Counted from the stretch's first letter, positions 8,163 through 17,855 are shown. The stretch: 64,000 bases of DNA from RI-153 sp963752935 (GCA_963752935.1 CAVWAL010000005.1:591946-655945); one strand, 5' to 3'. The notes: generated by a model not told the origin, from the sequence alone. Numbers and translations: made by a program.

Positions 8163-9251
8163 TTAGCCGATAATCTGGGCGATGTGTGCTTCCATTTGGG
8201 CGGCCTGGGCAGAAGAGAGGGCGCCGATCTCCAACCGGCAGTGGAACGTTTCGCCCGCACCCAGGGTTAGCCCATTGCCCTTAGCCTTTTCAGCGCTGTA
8301 GCCTTCAGGCTCGCTGGTGCCCGTCTCCACCAGGGCAATGGCGTCTTGATCCGGCGTGCGGCTGATCCAGCGAGTGGCTTTGGGCAGTTGATCGAGCCGG
8401 TGACGGATATAGTCGGCACTGCCGTCCGGATGGACCTGCATGGAGTGTGCCCAGCCATCGGCGTCGGCCAGGTAGTCGATGAAGAAAACGACTTCGGGGT
8501 CGAACGGCAGATCGGGCGACAGTATCTCGTGGCGTGACGGCTCCTTGCCCAATCCCTCGATAAACGCTCGGTAGCCCGGCCCCGGTTTAATGTGCGAAGG
8601 AATTGAGGAGCGCACGCGCACATGCTGCGCCGTGCGTTTGGCGCTATAGACGAGCCGCCCATGATCGACCGGCCGGAAGTTAACATGCGCCAGATAGAAG
8701 ACTTCCATTGGCGTGTGTTTGTGATTGGTCACATTGAAGTCAACCGTGAAGATCGTACGCCCGGCGTAGAGCTTAACCAACGGCTGCGCCGTGTAATTGT
8801 CACCAAAGGCGACGGTGTATTGGTAGGCGCCACCGATGCCGATATAAGCGCCCTCTTCATCTTCACCGGTGACAAGGTAGGCGGACGCGTAGGGAGCGTT
8901 GGGTAACTCACCGTGAATAGGATGCGTATCCCCTGGGCCAGGACCCCCCACGGCGGTGACGCCGCAGTGTTGTAAAAAGCCGCCGAAGGTGTGCAGAAAG
9001 TCACGCGTGGGGTAGGGCTGAGCAAACATCGACTTCATGGTCAGGTTGCGCCCCTGAAACGCAACCGACCAGATCTGCTGCCCCTGAAAAGGAAGCACAA
9101 CGATCTCACCCTGGTCACTGCATAGCCGCACCGCCGCTACGCCGCTGGCAAAGGTGAATCCACTGGCCGAGAGCACGCCGGTCGCCGCCAAAGGCCGTTC
9201 GTCTACGGCGAACTGAGCAGGAGTAATGGGTATATGGGTTTGCATGGGCAT
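8163..9251 (-). CDS. DUF4432-family, galactose-mutarotase-like protein
   Basis: This 362-residue protein matches the DUF4432 family, a branch of the galactose-mutarotase-like beta-sandwich proteins. Visible family traits are the N-terminal strand GEIVVLPFQGQQIWSVAFQG, the middle HTFGGFLQHCGVTAVGGPG with HPIHGELPNAPY, and VNFRPVDHGRLVYSA. His residues in HPIHGE and HVNF occupy positions that bind sugars in mutarotases. A role in recognising or epimerising a sugar is likely but not proven. It is the last gene of a three-gene operon, starting 33 bases after the dehydrogenase stop. The start at 9251 follows AAGGT. Confidence 0.8.
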   Translation of the reverse strand: MPMQTHIPITPAQFAVDERPLAATGVLSASGFTFASGVAAVRLCSDQGEIVVLPFQGQQIWSVAFQGRNLTMKSMFAQPYPTRDFLHTFGGFLQHCGVTAVGGPGPGDTHPIHGELPNAPYASAYLVTGEDEEGAYIGIGGAYQYTVAFGDNYTAQPLVKLYAGRTIFTVDFNVTNHKHTPMEVFYLAHVNFRPVDHGRLVYSAKRTAQHVRVRSSIPSHIKPGPGYRAFIEGLGKEPSRHEILSPDLPFDPEVVFFIDYLADADGWAHSMQVHPDGSADYIRHRLDQLPKATRWISRTPDQDAIALVETGTSEPEGYSAEKAKGNGLTLGAGETFHCRLEIGALSSAQAAQMEAHIAQIIG

Positions 9252-9284
9252 GACCTTACCTTTAGTACTATCTAATAACGATCT

Positions 9285-10331
9285 TTAATCAACATTATCC
9301 TGATACGCATCGTTGAGCGCGAAGGCTTCAGGCGTCCTTTCCAAGGGAAAGCGGTGGCTGATCATCCCCGTGAGATCAACGAGGCCACGCTCGGCCAGGT
9401 GAATGGCGCGAGGATAAACGTGCTTCATGCGTCGCGCCATGCGGATCGTGAGCCCCTTGCGCCGGGCTGTGCTGTGTTTGATGTGAAACTGATCGTTGCC
9501 GGGGATGCCCACGATGACAAGCCGCCCACCCAGCCGGGCCATGTCCGCCGTCTGCTGGATCGACTCATTCGACCAGGCCGCTTCGATGGCGACATCCACA
9601 CCGCGATCCTGGGTGGCGCGGCGCACGGCGGCCACGGCGTCTTCATCGCGAAAGTTGATAGGCAGCGCGCCATACGATTCGGCCAACGCCAGCCGCCAGG
9701 GGAACTGATCGACCACGAAGATCGGGTCCGCACCAGAGAGCTTGACCAACTGAAGGATCGACAGCCCGATCGGCCCTGCGCCGAGGATGGCCACACTGTC
9801 GGCCACCTGAATCTTGGCCAGGTCGGTGGCGTGGAGGGCCACCCCCAACGGTTCGAGGAGTGCGGCCTCGGCGTCGTCGATCTCGTCCGGCACGGCAAAA
9901 CAAGTGTGCGCAGGCACATGCATCCACTGCCGGAAGCTGCCGTCGTCGGGGAAGAGGCCGCAGAAGTGAAGCCGCCAGCAGAGGTTGGGGTGTCCTTTTT
10001 CACACATTTCACAGCGCCCGCAGGGCTGAGCCGGGTCCACTGCCACCCGCATACCCACGGACAGCGGGGCAAAATCGCCGCCCAGCGACTCACCAGGGCC
10101 AATGGCTTCGATCACACCGCCAAACTCGTGGCCCAGCACCAACGGCGCTTCGACCTGGGTATCGCCAATCCGGCCATCCTGGTAGCTGTGCAGATCGCTG
10201 CCGCAGATGCCGGTGGCGGTCACGCGCAACAAGACTTCATTCGGCCCGGGCGGGCCAGGGTGGGGAACCTGATCAATGCGCATGTCTTTGGGTCCGTAGA
10301 GACGGGCCGCAGTCATGAGAGAATTGTCCAT
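9285..10331 (-). CDS. Zinc-dependent alcohol/polyol dehydrogenase (sorbitol or threonine dehydrogenase type)
   Basis: This 348-residue medium-chain dehydrogenase is of normal length. The catalytic zinc ligands are present in TGICGSDLHSY and GHEFGG, with the proton-relay and substrate region LLEPLGVALHA. The structural zinc loop has four cysteines in CGRCEMCEKGHPNLC. The NAD(P)-binding Rossmann motif is AILGAGPIGLSI, with an acidic residue after the next strand (VVDQF), which favours NAD. It probably oxidises a sugar alcohol or aldose imported by the neighbouring permease. The gene starts 27 bases after the MFS stop with a GAGGA site before ATG 10331, so the three genes are co-transcribed. The exact substrate is not decided by the sequence. 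Confidence 0.9.
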   Translation of the reverse strand: MDNSLMTAARLYGPKDMRIDQVPHPGPPGPNEVLLRVTATGICGSDLHSYQDGRIGDTQVEAPLVLGHEFGGVIEAIGPGESLGGDFAPLSVGMRVAVDPAQPCGRCEMCEKGHPNLCWRLHFCGLFPDDGSFRQWMHVPAHTCFAVPDEIDDAEAALLEPLGVALHATDLAKIQVADSVAILGAGPIGLSILQLVKLSGADPIFVVDQFPWRLALAESYGALPINFRDEDAVAAVRRATQDRGVDVAIEAAWSNESIQQTADMARLGGRLVIVGIPGNDQFHIKHSTARRKGLTIRMARRMKHVYPRAIHLAERGLVDLTGMISHRFPLERTPEAFALNDAYQDNVD

Positions 10332-10358
10332 CGAGTCCTCGTTTCAACGATTGATTTA

Positions 10359-11582
10359 CTACCCTTTACTGACGGCGCCGGCCGGCTGAACAATCGGAAC
10401 CTGGGCTTCTTCGCTGCTGCGACCGGGCAGCAGCAGGGCAAAGCCTGCCGTGATCAGCGGCACAAGACAAAGCATCAACATAGCCGCATAGAGCCCCATG
10501 TTGACCGGTTCCGCCAACCAGCCGGTAAAGCTGACGCCGAGAGCGCCCATGGCGAAGACAAAGCCAAGGGCGACGCCTGTGCCTACGCCGGCGTTCTTGG
10601 GGAAGAGCCCCTGCGCCATGACCAGCATGGGGGGCCAGGCCGCGCCCGAGGCAAAGCCCACCAGCGGCGCAATATAGAAGGAGCGGAAGTCGCCCAATTG
10701 AAACATGATCGCCGTCAACGGTGCAGAAATCAGCATCGAGACGATCATCACACGCACACCGCCGAAGCGATCTGCCAACATGCCGCCGGTGATCGAGCCA
10801 AAGGCTAACACAAAGAGCATCACCGAAGAGAGCAGGCTGGCCTGTTCGCGGCTGAACTGGGCGATGTTGACAAAGTACTGGGGCAAAAAGGCCGAGAACG
10901 ATTCCTGAGACCAGGCCCGCAACGACATGGTGAGGATCAGAGCCACAATCGCCAGCAGCGAAAAGGCCGGGTTCAGCTCGATCTTCCAACTGGCTTTGCG
11001 TTCGGCTGCCGGTGTGCTGCGCTGAGCTTGACCGGTTAAGAAGTACAACATGGGGACGGTCAACAGCGAGACCAATGACAACAACGCCGTCCCCCGCACC
11101 CCCACCCACTCCATGATCAGCGCGGCCAGAATGGGGCCTACGGCATAGCCCATGTTGCCGCCGAGCATAAACATGGCCACACCCGCCGTCTTCTTTTGTG
11201 GGCCGGCCGCCACGTTGGCGCCCGATGCCCCTTGTGGATGAAAGGCAGCAGACCCAAACCCGGCCAGCGCCGCCACAAAAACAACATTGCCAAAGCTAGG
11301 CAGAAAGCCAATAAACGCCACCAGGATCGACATCCACAGCACACCGCCCACGGCGAACCAACGTCCCCCGTAGAGATCGCTGTAATAACCGAAGATTGGC
11401 TGCGTCAGCGAAGACGACATCTTGAAGATAGCCAACATCAGGCCGATCTGCGCCAGATCGAGCACCAACGTCTCCTTCAGGTAGAGACCCACCACAACCG
11501 GCATCGCGCCGGCCAGCATGTCCACGCTGAAATGGCCCAGAGTCAGACTCCACAGCGTGACATTTTTCCACAACGGTTTCAT
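10359..11582 (-). CDS. MFS permease of the fosmidomycin-resistance (Fsr) type
   Basis: I set the start at ATG 11582 (407 residues), which follows GAGGAAA, rather than at the longer frame beginning at 11687. The protein has about 12 hydrophobic segments. Its N-terminal half carries Fsr-subfamily landmarks: LGHFSVDMLAGAMPVV, FGYYSDLYGGRW (the MFS loop 2-3 motif) and GFGSAAFHPQGAS. Fsr-type proteins export drugs or sugar-like compounds. Here the gene leads an operon with a polyol dehydrogenase and a mutarotase-like protein, so transport of a sugar or polyol is the more likely job. The direction of transport cannot be told. Confidence 0.85.
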   Translation of the reverse strand: MKPLWKNVTLWSLTLGHFSVDMLAGAMPVVVGLYLKETLVLDLAQIGLMLAIFKMSSSLTQPIFGYYSDLYGGRWFAVGGVLWMSILVAFIGFLPSFGNVVFVAALAGFGSAAFHPQGASGANVAAGPQKKTAGVAMFMLGGNMGYAVGPILAALIMEWVGVRGTALLSLVSLLTVPMLYFLTGQAQRSTPAAERKASWKIELNPAFSLLAIVALILTMSLRAWSQESFSAFLPQYFVNIAQFSREQASLLSSVMLFVLAFGSITGGMLADRFGGVRVMIVSMLISAPLTAIMFQLGDFRSFYIAPLVGFASGAAWPPMLVMAQGLFPKNAGVGTGVALGFVFAMGALGVSFTGWLAEPVNMGLYAAMLMLCLVPLITAGFALLLPGRSSEEAQVPIVQPAGAVSKG

Positions 11583-11789
11583 AGTGGTTTCCTCGAAAAA
11601 GTAGGCGGTGTTGACATTTCCCAGGGCTCCCCTGGTCAATACAGTGTTGAGCAACAACACAGCAGGAGCCCGCACTGTAAATGTCAACGAAACCTAGGCA
11701 GATGGAATGAAGATCAAGCATCTATTCTATCACGAGGAGGGGGGAAGAACGCCAACCGGATTTGCTGAGAAAGGGTGATTCGGCCCGAT

Positions 11790-11834
11790 CAAACGCCTGA
11801 CGAAACGCTTACCAAACACCCTGCCCGCTATAAC
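11790..11834 (+). promoter_or_regulatory. Triple heptamer activator site and promoter, copy A
   Basis: Three direct repeats occur: CAAACGC (11790-11796), GAAACGC (11802-11808) and CAAACAC (11813-11819). A -10 hexamer TATAAC lies at 11829-11834, with 9 bases between the last repeat and the -10. There is no TTGACA-like -35. The same arrangement precedes the genes at 27956 and 42530. The geometry matches SARP/AfsR-type activator sites. Confidence 0.75.
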
Positions 11835-11874
11835 ATGATTACAGCATCTTCCCTACTTGAAAGGAAACTCTTTG

Positions 11875-14800
11875 ATGACTTCATCCTTCCCCCATCTTCG
11901 CCCAAAACTTTCGCTTGTGCTGCTGGCATTGCTCGGCGTGCTGGTTGCGACGTCCTTTACCCCGGTGCAGGCCGCACCGCACAGGACGACGATCATTTCG
12001 TCGGGCTACATCACACAGAACACCGAGTGGACCGTCGCCAACAGCCCCTATGAAATCGCCAACGATCTCACGATTGAGCCGGGGATCACGTTGACGATCC
12101 AGCCGGGCGTAGAGGTGCGTTTTCGGACGAACACACGCTTGATCGTCAACGGCACCCTCAACGCCGTGGGCAGCGCCGACGCCCAGATCACCTTTACGGG
12201 GGTCACCAAAACGCCGGGATCGTGGAAGGACATCACCGTGCAGAACGTGGGCGAGAATACAGGCAGCGCCACCCTGCACCATGTGGTGATCGAGTACGGC
12301 GGCGAGCCGATCAACAGCCCTGGGCTGTTGCATGTACGCGCCGCCGCACTGGATCTGCGCAACAGCACGCTGCGCCACAGCGGACGCGCCGGCCTGATCT
12401 TCAGCGGCAGCGAGCGCGCCGTCACCGTGCAGGATAGCGAATTCAACAACAACGCCACAGATGCAGTCCACTTTGTGCTGGGCCTCGACGTCGATCCGGT
12501 GCTGCACAACCTCAAGGCCAGCGGCAACGGTGCCGACGCCGTCGTCCTCTTCTTTGTCGGCCTGGGCGGAGAGAGCAGCCATGTCCTCGAGCAGATGGGC
12601 CTGCCCTATCTCGTCTCCGGCGATCTGAATCTATACAGCGGCAGTAAATTGACCATTGAACCGGGCGTGGAATTGCGCTTCCAGCCCTTCAACGGGTCCA
12701 CCGCCGAAGCCTTCAACGTCTACGGCGAACTCCAGGCACAGGGGACGGCAGAGGCCAAGATCCGCTTTACGGGGACAGACCCCACCCCAGGATCATGGAA
12801 AGGCATCTACGTTGCGCTGGACGAGGGCAAGACCGCGCTCTTCGACCATGTGATCGTCGAGTACGGCGGCATCCCCAACCCAGATGGCGGCAATCTGGCC
12901 GTTAGCAGCGGTGTAGTAACGGTGACGAACAGCCTGCTGCAAAGTGGCGGCTCACACGGGTTCCTGGCATACGGCGCAGCCAGGCTCAACCTTGCCAACG
13001 TCGAATCCAAAGGCAACGCGGGCAGCGCTTTCGAGTTGCAGGGCGTCGAAGCGGACGCCACGCTGCACAATCTCACTGCCGGCGGCAACGCAGCCAATGC
13101 CGTCACCATCAGCGGCTTCATCAGAAACCAACACACCTGGGAGCAGAGCGGCCTGCCCTATGAAGTTGATGAATCGGTCACGGTCGAAACGGACGGCACG
13201 CTGACCGTCGAACCCGGCATAGCGGTGCGCTTCCGCCAGGATAGCTCGCTGAACGTCTACGGATCGCTGCTGGCGGTGGGCACGGCGGATGCGCCCATCA
13301 GCTTCAGCGGCACCACCGAAACGCCGGGCTGGTGGCGCGGGATTTCGATTGGTTCCCAGTCCACCACCACGCTGCAACATTGTGAGGTGGGCTATGGCGG
13401 TGGTCAGGGCGCAGCGATGCTCAGCCTGAGCAGCAACATCATTCTGCTCAGCGATTGCCGCATTCACCACAGCGGCGGAGATGCCATCCGGGCCGACTTC
13501 GCCAGCCCCACGATCACCAACAGTCGCTTCGAGGCCAATGCCTTCGGCGTCCGCAATGAGTATCCCGACCAAACCATCGTCGATGCCCGCCACAATTGGT
13601 GGGGCCACGCCGGCGGTCCTCGCCATGCCGACAACCCCAATGGGCAGGGCGACGAGGTGAGCGATGGCGTGCTCTACGATCCGTGGCTGACGCAGCCGGG
13701 CGGCGCGCCCAGCAGCGGGTTAAGTGTTTCTGTGCTGGGGCCCAAGGTGTTCGCCCCAGGCAGCATGCAGACCTATGCCATCTTCTATATGAACGATACG
13801 CCTCAGCCGGTGCAGAACGCCATCCTGGTGGTGTCGCTGCCCAACCACGCCGACTATGAAAACAACAGCGGCGGCGGCATCCTCTACCCGGCGCAGAACC
13901 AGATCTTTTGGAAGCTGGGGACACTGGCCGCAGGCGCCCGCGGCATGGTCTCGGTGCAGGTCATCTACGACTGGGCCATGCCCGACGGCATCAAAGATAC
14001 GGTGCTCGCTCACCTGGGTGGGACGGACGCCGGGCCGGTCGGCTTCGATTTCACACCCTACCTGACCTATGCGCCCACCACGATCACGGCGGAGACGGAG
14101 CTCTCTCAGGCCCAGGTCGACGCCGAACGCCAGAGTTATCCGGAGCTGGAAGCGCTCTTTCAACAGGCCATCGCCGAAGGATCGGTCTTCAGCGTGGCCG
14201 GCCGGCTGAGCCTGAGCAACGGTAAAGAGACCACGCGCTACATTCTGCTGCGCTTTCAGCCGCAATTTGTGGCCACCGTGATCTGGCGACAGGAGAGCAA
14301 AGCCTTCGCCATGGTCATCGATCCCGGCGGCCTCACCGTGCGGCGTGTAGGCGGCGCCGTCCGCTATGATCTTCAGTTGGGGGCATGGCAGCCCGCCGAG
14401 CAGAACGCCGTAGGCGCGGCGGCCGTTTCGTCCGTCTGGAGTGAATGCATGGAAAAGTGCATCATCGAAAAGATCCCCTCGCGTATCGCCAAGAAGTTCG
14501 TGCCTGGGGTCAGCGCCGTCGGCAAAGTGGTCAGTTGCGCCACTGCCGCCGAAGGCGATGTGCTGGCCATCGCCAAATGTGGCAACACCGTGGCCAAAGA
14601 GGTGATCAAAAAGGATATCCCCGGCCTGAGCGATGGCATCGACCTGGGTCTTTGCAACAGCGACTGCCAGGATTGCAACGGCGACTGCACCAATGCCAAA
14701 TGTCACTGCTGCACCGAGGATCGGTATCTATGCGGCGGAGGCGGCTTCCCCTACTGGGGCGTTGACACCGTCGAAAAGTATGAGTGCGACACCGAAACGG

Positions 14801-16068
14801 GCCGCTTCAAACGCTTCTTCGGCGTGTTGCTGAGCAAGGTAGAAAAAGTCTGCGCGCTGTGCGAAAAGTGTATGCTCAACGGCAACAGCGCCATCTGCAT
14901 CAGCAAGGACTCGATGCAGCGCGCCCTGCTGCTCAACCCGGTGCTGCCGGCCAGCCTGGACATCGCCGCCGCCAATCCCGACGGCGAGTGCGACGAATGC
15001 CGCGTGGCCAAGGATCCCAACGCCAAGTATGGCCCTGAAGGCGATCTGACGCCAGGGCAGGTTGTCAGCTATACCATCACCTATGAAAATGTGGGCGAGG
15101 GCGAAGCCTACGGCGTCTACGTCAAGGACACGCTGAGCGAGCACTTCGACGAGAGCAGCTTGACGCTCTACGGCGACGCCACTTATGTGGCCGCCAGCCG
15201 CACCATCTTCTGGACAGTAGGCGATCTGGCCCCCAGCGGCGAACCAGGGGCCACGGGCGCGGTCACCTTCACGGTGCGCCTCAAGAATGGGCTGTCCAGC
15301 GGCACGGTGATCACCAACGGCGCCACCGTCTACTTCCCCAGCGTGCCCGAAGTGACGCCGACCAACGTCGTCGTCAACACGATCCAGCCATTGGTGGCGC
15401 AGGCGCAGACACTCACGACGCGCAGCGGTGAGGCAATCGCCGTCAAACTGGCAGGCGTGGACGCCGCCGGGCTGCCCTTGACCTACGCCGTGGCCGAGGA
15501 GCCGCTCTACGGTTCGCTGAGCGGAACGGCGCCCGATCTGGTCTATACGCCGGCAGCAGGTTTCGTGGGCCAGGATCGGCTGCGGTTCACCGTCAACAAC
15601 GGCACGATGACCAGCCGCCCCGGTCTGATCAACATCGACGTGCAGCCGTCTGCCAACGACAAGAGCGCGCCCACGGTGCAATGGACATCTCCGGTCGACA
15701 ATGCCAGGGTAGAGGCGATGCCCGAGGCCCGCTTCGTCGGCCCGAGTGGCCCCGTCTATGCGCCGATCCTGCTGGTGCAGTTCTCAGAAGCGATGGATGC
15801 GACGACGCTGACCGCGGCCACGTTGCAGGTGAGAGACGCCGCCAACCGCGTCCTCTCCACATCGGTTACCTACGATGCCACCCTGTATCAAGCCGCCATC
15901 CTCTTGCTGGAGCCGCTGCAAGCGGACGTCGACTATACAGCCGGTGTGAGCACGGCGGCCAAAGACGCCAACGGCAATCCCATCTCGGCGGCCTTCAGTT
16001 GGCGCTTCCACACGCAGGCATCCAGCGTGCCCGCCGGTGCGCTCTTTATGCCGATGGTGCAACGGTGA
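11875..16068 (+). CDS. Secreted beta-helix/DUF11/SbsA-like surface protein with a Cys-rich segment
   Basis: The start is ATG 11875 with AAAGGAAA upstream (1397 residues). Residues 1-33 are a signal peptide. Residues about 40-600 are a right-handed parallel beta-helix with three long rungs that repeat 'LTIEPGVELRF', 'ITFTGT..TPGSWKGI' and 'VVIEYGG', the pattern seen in copper-binding or pectate-lyase-like helices. Residues 613-730 and 1056-1166 are DUF11-type domains (SYTITYENVGEGEAYGVYV). Between them, residues about 858-1044 hold 19 cysteines, including CNSDCQDCNGDC. A cadherin-like Ig domain (about 1171-1256) and an SbsA-like Ig domain (about 1262-1379) follow. The protein ends in GALFMPMVQR, a motif shared with the 5377-residue protein. 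It is probably exported and surface-attached or released; no catalytic site was recognised. Confidence 0.82.
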   Translation: MTSSFPHLRPKLSLVLLALLGVLVATSFTPVQAAPHRTTIISSGYITQNTEWTVANSPYEIANDLTIEPGITLTIQPGVEVRFRTNTRLIVNGTLNAVGSADAQITFTGVTKTPGSWKDITVQNVGENTGSATLHHVVIEYGGEPINSPGLLHVRAAALDLRNSTLRHSGRAGLIFSGSERAVTVQDSEFNNNATDAVHFVLGLDVDPVLHNLKASGNGADAVVLFFVGLGGESSHVLEQMGLPYLVSGDLNLYSGSKLTIEPGVELRFQPFNGSTAEAFNVYGELQAQGTAEAKIRFTGTDPTPGSWKGIYVALDEGKTALFDHVIVEYGGIPNPDGGNLAVSSGVVTVTNSLLQSGGSHGFLAYGAARLNLANVESKGNAGSAFELQGVEADATLHNLTAGGNAANAVTISGFIRNQHTWEQSGLPYEVDESVTVETDGTLTVEPGIAVRFRQDSSLNVYGSLLAVGTADAPISFSGTTETPGWWRGISIGSQSTTTLQHCEVGYGGGQGAAMLSLSSNIILLSDCRIHHSGGDAIRADFASPTITNSRFEANAFGVRNEYPDQTIVDARHNWWGHAGGPRHADNPNGQGDEVSDGVLYDPWLTQPGGAPSSGLSVSVLGPKVFAPGSMQTYAIFYMNDTPQPVQNAILVVSLPNHADYENNSGGGILYPAQNQIFWKLGTLAAGARGMVSVQVIYDWAMPDGIKDTVLAHLGGTDAGPVGFDFTPYLTYAPTTITAETELSQAQVDAERQSYPELEALFQQAIAEGSVFSVAGRLSLSNGKETTRYILLRFQPQFVATVIWRQESKAFAMVIDPGGLTVRRVGGAVRYDLQLGAWQPAEQNAVGAAAVSSVWSECMEKCIIEKIPSRIAKKFVPGVSAVGKVVSCATAAEGDVLAIAKCGNTVAKEVIKKDIPGLSDGIDLGLCNSDCQDCNGDCTNAKCHCCTEDRYLCGGGGFPYWGVDTVEKYECDTETGRFKRFFGVLLSKVEKVCALCEKCMLNGNSAICISKDSMQRALLLNPVLPASLDIAAANPDGECDECRVAKDPNAKYGPEGDLTPGQVVSYTITYENVGEGEAYGVYVKDTLSEHFDESSLTLYGDATYVAASRTIFWTVGDLAPSGEPGATGAVTFTVRLKNGLSSGTVITNGATVYFPSVPEVTPTNVVVNTIQPLVAQAQTLTTRSGEAIAVKLAGVDAAGLPLTYAVAEEPLYGSLSGTAPDLVYTPAAGFVGQDRLRFTVNNGTMTSRPGLINIDVQPSANDKSAPTVQWTSPVDNARVEAMPEARFVGPSGPVYAPILLVQFSEAMDATTLTAATLQVRDAANRVLSTSVTYDATLYQAAILLLEPLQADVDYTAGVSTAAKDANGNPISAAFSWRFHTQASSVPAGALFMPMVQR

Positions 16069-16101
16069 TTCACCCGTAGGGGTTGTTTGTTCTATCAAAC
16101 G

Positions 16102-16164
16102 GGATGACGGGATGACGGGATGATGAGGCTCGACGAGATTCATCATCCCGTCATCCCGTCATCC
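16102..16164. repeat. Perfect 25-bp inverted repeat
   Basis: Arms 16102-16126 and 16140-16164 are exact reverse complements around a 13-base loop. Each arm is built from iterations of GGATGACGG. There is no T tract, so it is more likely a REP-type palindrome than an intrinsic terminator, although it could protect the upstream mRNA. Confidence 0.85.
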
Positions 16165-16166
16165 AG

Positions 16167-16346
16167 CGCACCCGCATGGTGGCCTATCCCCATCTGCTGC
16201 AGATCAACACCGGGTTTACCGGTGATGCCTCATTGCTGCTGTCCAACAACCATGCCACGGGGGGAACCTGTTTTGGTGACTCCGGGGGGCCGAACTTCAT
16301 CGGCGATTCAAATGTGGTGGGTATTGAAGGCTGCTTTCTCGTTCGG
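16167..16346 (+). pseudogene. Remnant of a trypsin-like serine protease
   Basis: Conceptual translation of this stretch reads MVAYPHLLQINTGF, then LLLSNNHATGGTCFGDSGGP and NVVGIEGC. GDSGGP carries the active-site serine of chymotrypsin-family proteases, and the surrounding Cys residues fit the family. Only the C-terminal third of the domain survives: the His and Asp of the triad are missing. The fragment begins right after the inverted repeat at 16102-16164 and runs into the convergent end of hsdM. It is read as a dead fragment. Confidence 0.7.
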
Positions 16347-16347
16347 T

Positions 16348-17847
16348 CTACCTCTCTTTATCCCCCTCCCCCAGATCCGCGGCGATCAGGCGGAACTGCT
16401 CAAGCACCGCCTCCAGATCGTCCACGATCTCTTCGGCGATGACATCGGGATCGGGCAGGTTGGCGGAATCTTCGAGGCTGTCATCGCGCAGCCAGAAGAT
16501 GTCCAGGTTGGCTTTGTCGCGGCCGGTGAGTTCGTCGATGCTGTAGGAACGCCAGCGCCCTTCGGGGTTCGCTTCGGACCAGGTGGGTTGGCGGCGCACC
16601 AGGGGCTCGCCCGGCCGGTAGCAGGCGATGAAGTCATCGAGCGCGCTGCGGGTCAGCGGATTCTGTTTGAGGGTGAAGTGTTGGTTGGTGCGCAGATCAT
16701 AGAACCAGGTGCGCTGGGTCCACGCTTCGGCGCGACCGGGCATGGCTTCGAAGAAGAGCACGTTGGCCTTGACGCCCTGGGCGTAGAAGATGCCGGTGGG
16801 CAGGCGTAGCACAGTATGCAAATTCGTCTGCTTCAACAGCGTCTGGCGCACAGTTTCACCGGCGCCGCCTTCAAAGAGGACGTTGTCGGGCACAACGACG
16901 GCGGCGCGGCCGCCATTGGTCTTGAGCAGGGTGACGACGTGCTGTACGAAGTTAAGCTGTTTGTTGCTGGTGGAAGTCCAGAAGTCGTCGCGCACAATGG
17001 ATTGGGCTTCGCGTTTGGCCTCGCCCTGTTCGTTGATGTAGGTGACGCTGCTCTTTTTGCCGAATGGCGGGTTGGTGAGGACGAGATCATAGGCCTCGTC
17101 GGGTTTGTTGGCCAGGGCGTCGTCAACGTGGATGGGGCTTTCGTCGCGGTCGTGGGCCACGCCATGCAGATAGAGGTTCATCACACACAGACGGGCAGTG
17201 TCGTCCACAATCTCCCAGCCGTGCAAGGCGTCGTGATCCAGGTGATCCCATTGCTTCTGGTCTAGCGTGTAATGATTGGACACGTACACGTGCGCCGCCA
17301 GTAGGAAGCCACCGGTGCCCGCCGCCGGATCGCAGATGGTGTCGCCGGGGTGCGGCTGCATCACGTCGACGATAGCCTGGATCAGCGGGCGCGGGGTGAA
17401 GTATTGGCCTGCGCCTGATTTGGTGTCCTGGGCGTTCTTTTCCAGCAGACCTTCGTAGATCTCGGCCTTGACGTCGACGTCGAGGCCCATCCAGGTTTCA
17501 CCGTCGATGAGGAAGATCAGACGGCGCAGCTTGGCGGGATCGTTGATGCGGCTCTGCGCCTTGCGGAAGATGACGCCGATCAGCCCTTTCTCGCGGCCCA
17601 ACTCGGCCAGCAGCTTGCGGTAATGCTGATCCAGTTCATCGCCTTCCAGCGTCTTCAAACTGCCCCAGCTATAGGCTGCGGGGATGCGCGTCGCCAGCCC
17701 CACCTTCGCCCGCTCATCGTCCATCTTGAGGAAGAGCAGATAGGTGAGTTGTTCCAGATAATCGCCATAAGAGACACCGTCGTCGCGCAGGACGTTGCAG
17801 TAGTTCCAGATGCGTTGCACGATGGCGGAGGAGTTGTTGATGGTCAT
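16348..17847 (-). CDS. hsdM: Type I restriction-modification DNA methyltransferase subunit M
   Basis: The start is ATG 17847 after AAGGAA (499 residues, typical length). The N-terminal helical domain begins MTINNSSAIVQRIWNYCNVL, followed by LEQLTYLLFLKMDDE. The S-adenosylmethionine pocket is DPAAGTGGFLLAAHVYV, and the adenine-N6 catalytic motif is NPPFGKKS. The C-terminal region (LRLPTGIFYAQGVKANVLFF) is typical of HsdM. With HsdS it would methylate adenines in a bipartite target. The frame is intact, unlike hsdS and hsdR. Gene order on the minus strand is hsdR, hsdS, transposase gene, hsdM. The start lies 8 bases from the transposase stop, so hsdM may now depend on read-through from that gene. 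Confidence 0.93.
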   Translation of the reverse strand: MTINNSSAIVQRIWNYCNVLRDDGVSYGDYLEQLTYLLFLKMDDERAKVGLATRIPAAYSWGSLKTLEGDELDQHYRKLLAELGREKGLIGVIFRKAQSRINDPAKLRRLIFLIDGETWMGLDVDVKAEIYEGLLEKNAQDTKSGAGQYFTPRPLIQAIVDVMQPHPGDTICDPAAGTGGFLLAAHVYVSNHYTLDQKQWDHLDHDALHGWEIVDDTARLCVMNLYLHGVAHDRDESPIHVDDALANKPDEAYDLVLTNPPFGKKSSVTYINEQGEAKREAQSIVRDDFWTSTSNKQLNFVQHVVTLLKTNGGRAAVVVPDNVLFEGGAGETVRQTLLKQTNLHTVLRLPTGIFYAQGVKANVLFFEAMPGRAEAWTQRTWFYDLRTNQHFTLKQNPLTRSALDDFIACYRPGEPLVRRQPTWSEANPEGRWRSYSIDELTGRDKANLDIFWLRDDSLEDSANLPDPDVIAEEIVDDLEAVLEQFRLIAADLGEGDKER

Positions 17848-17855
17848 GGGTTTCC

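Noticed and set aside
11583..11687. Longer N-terminus for the MFS permease
   Set aside because: The 35 extra residues are not membrane-like, and a good ribosome-binding site precedes the ATG at 11582.
16102..16164. Intrinsic terminator after the beta-helix gene
   Set aside because: The stem is perfect but has no T tract and lacks the usual GC-rich short form, so it is listed as a palindromic repeat.
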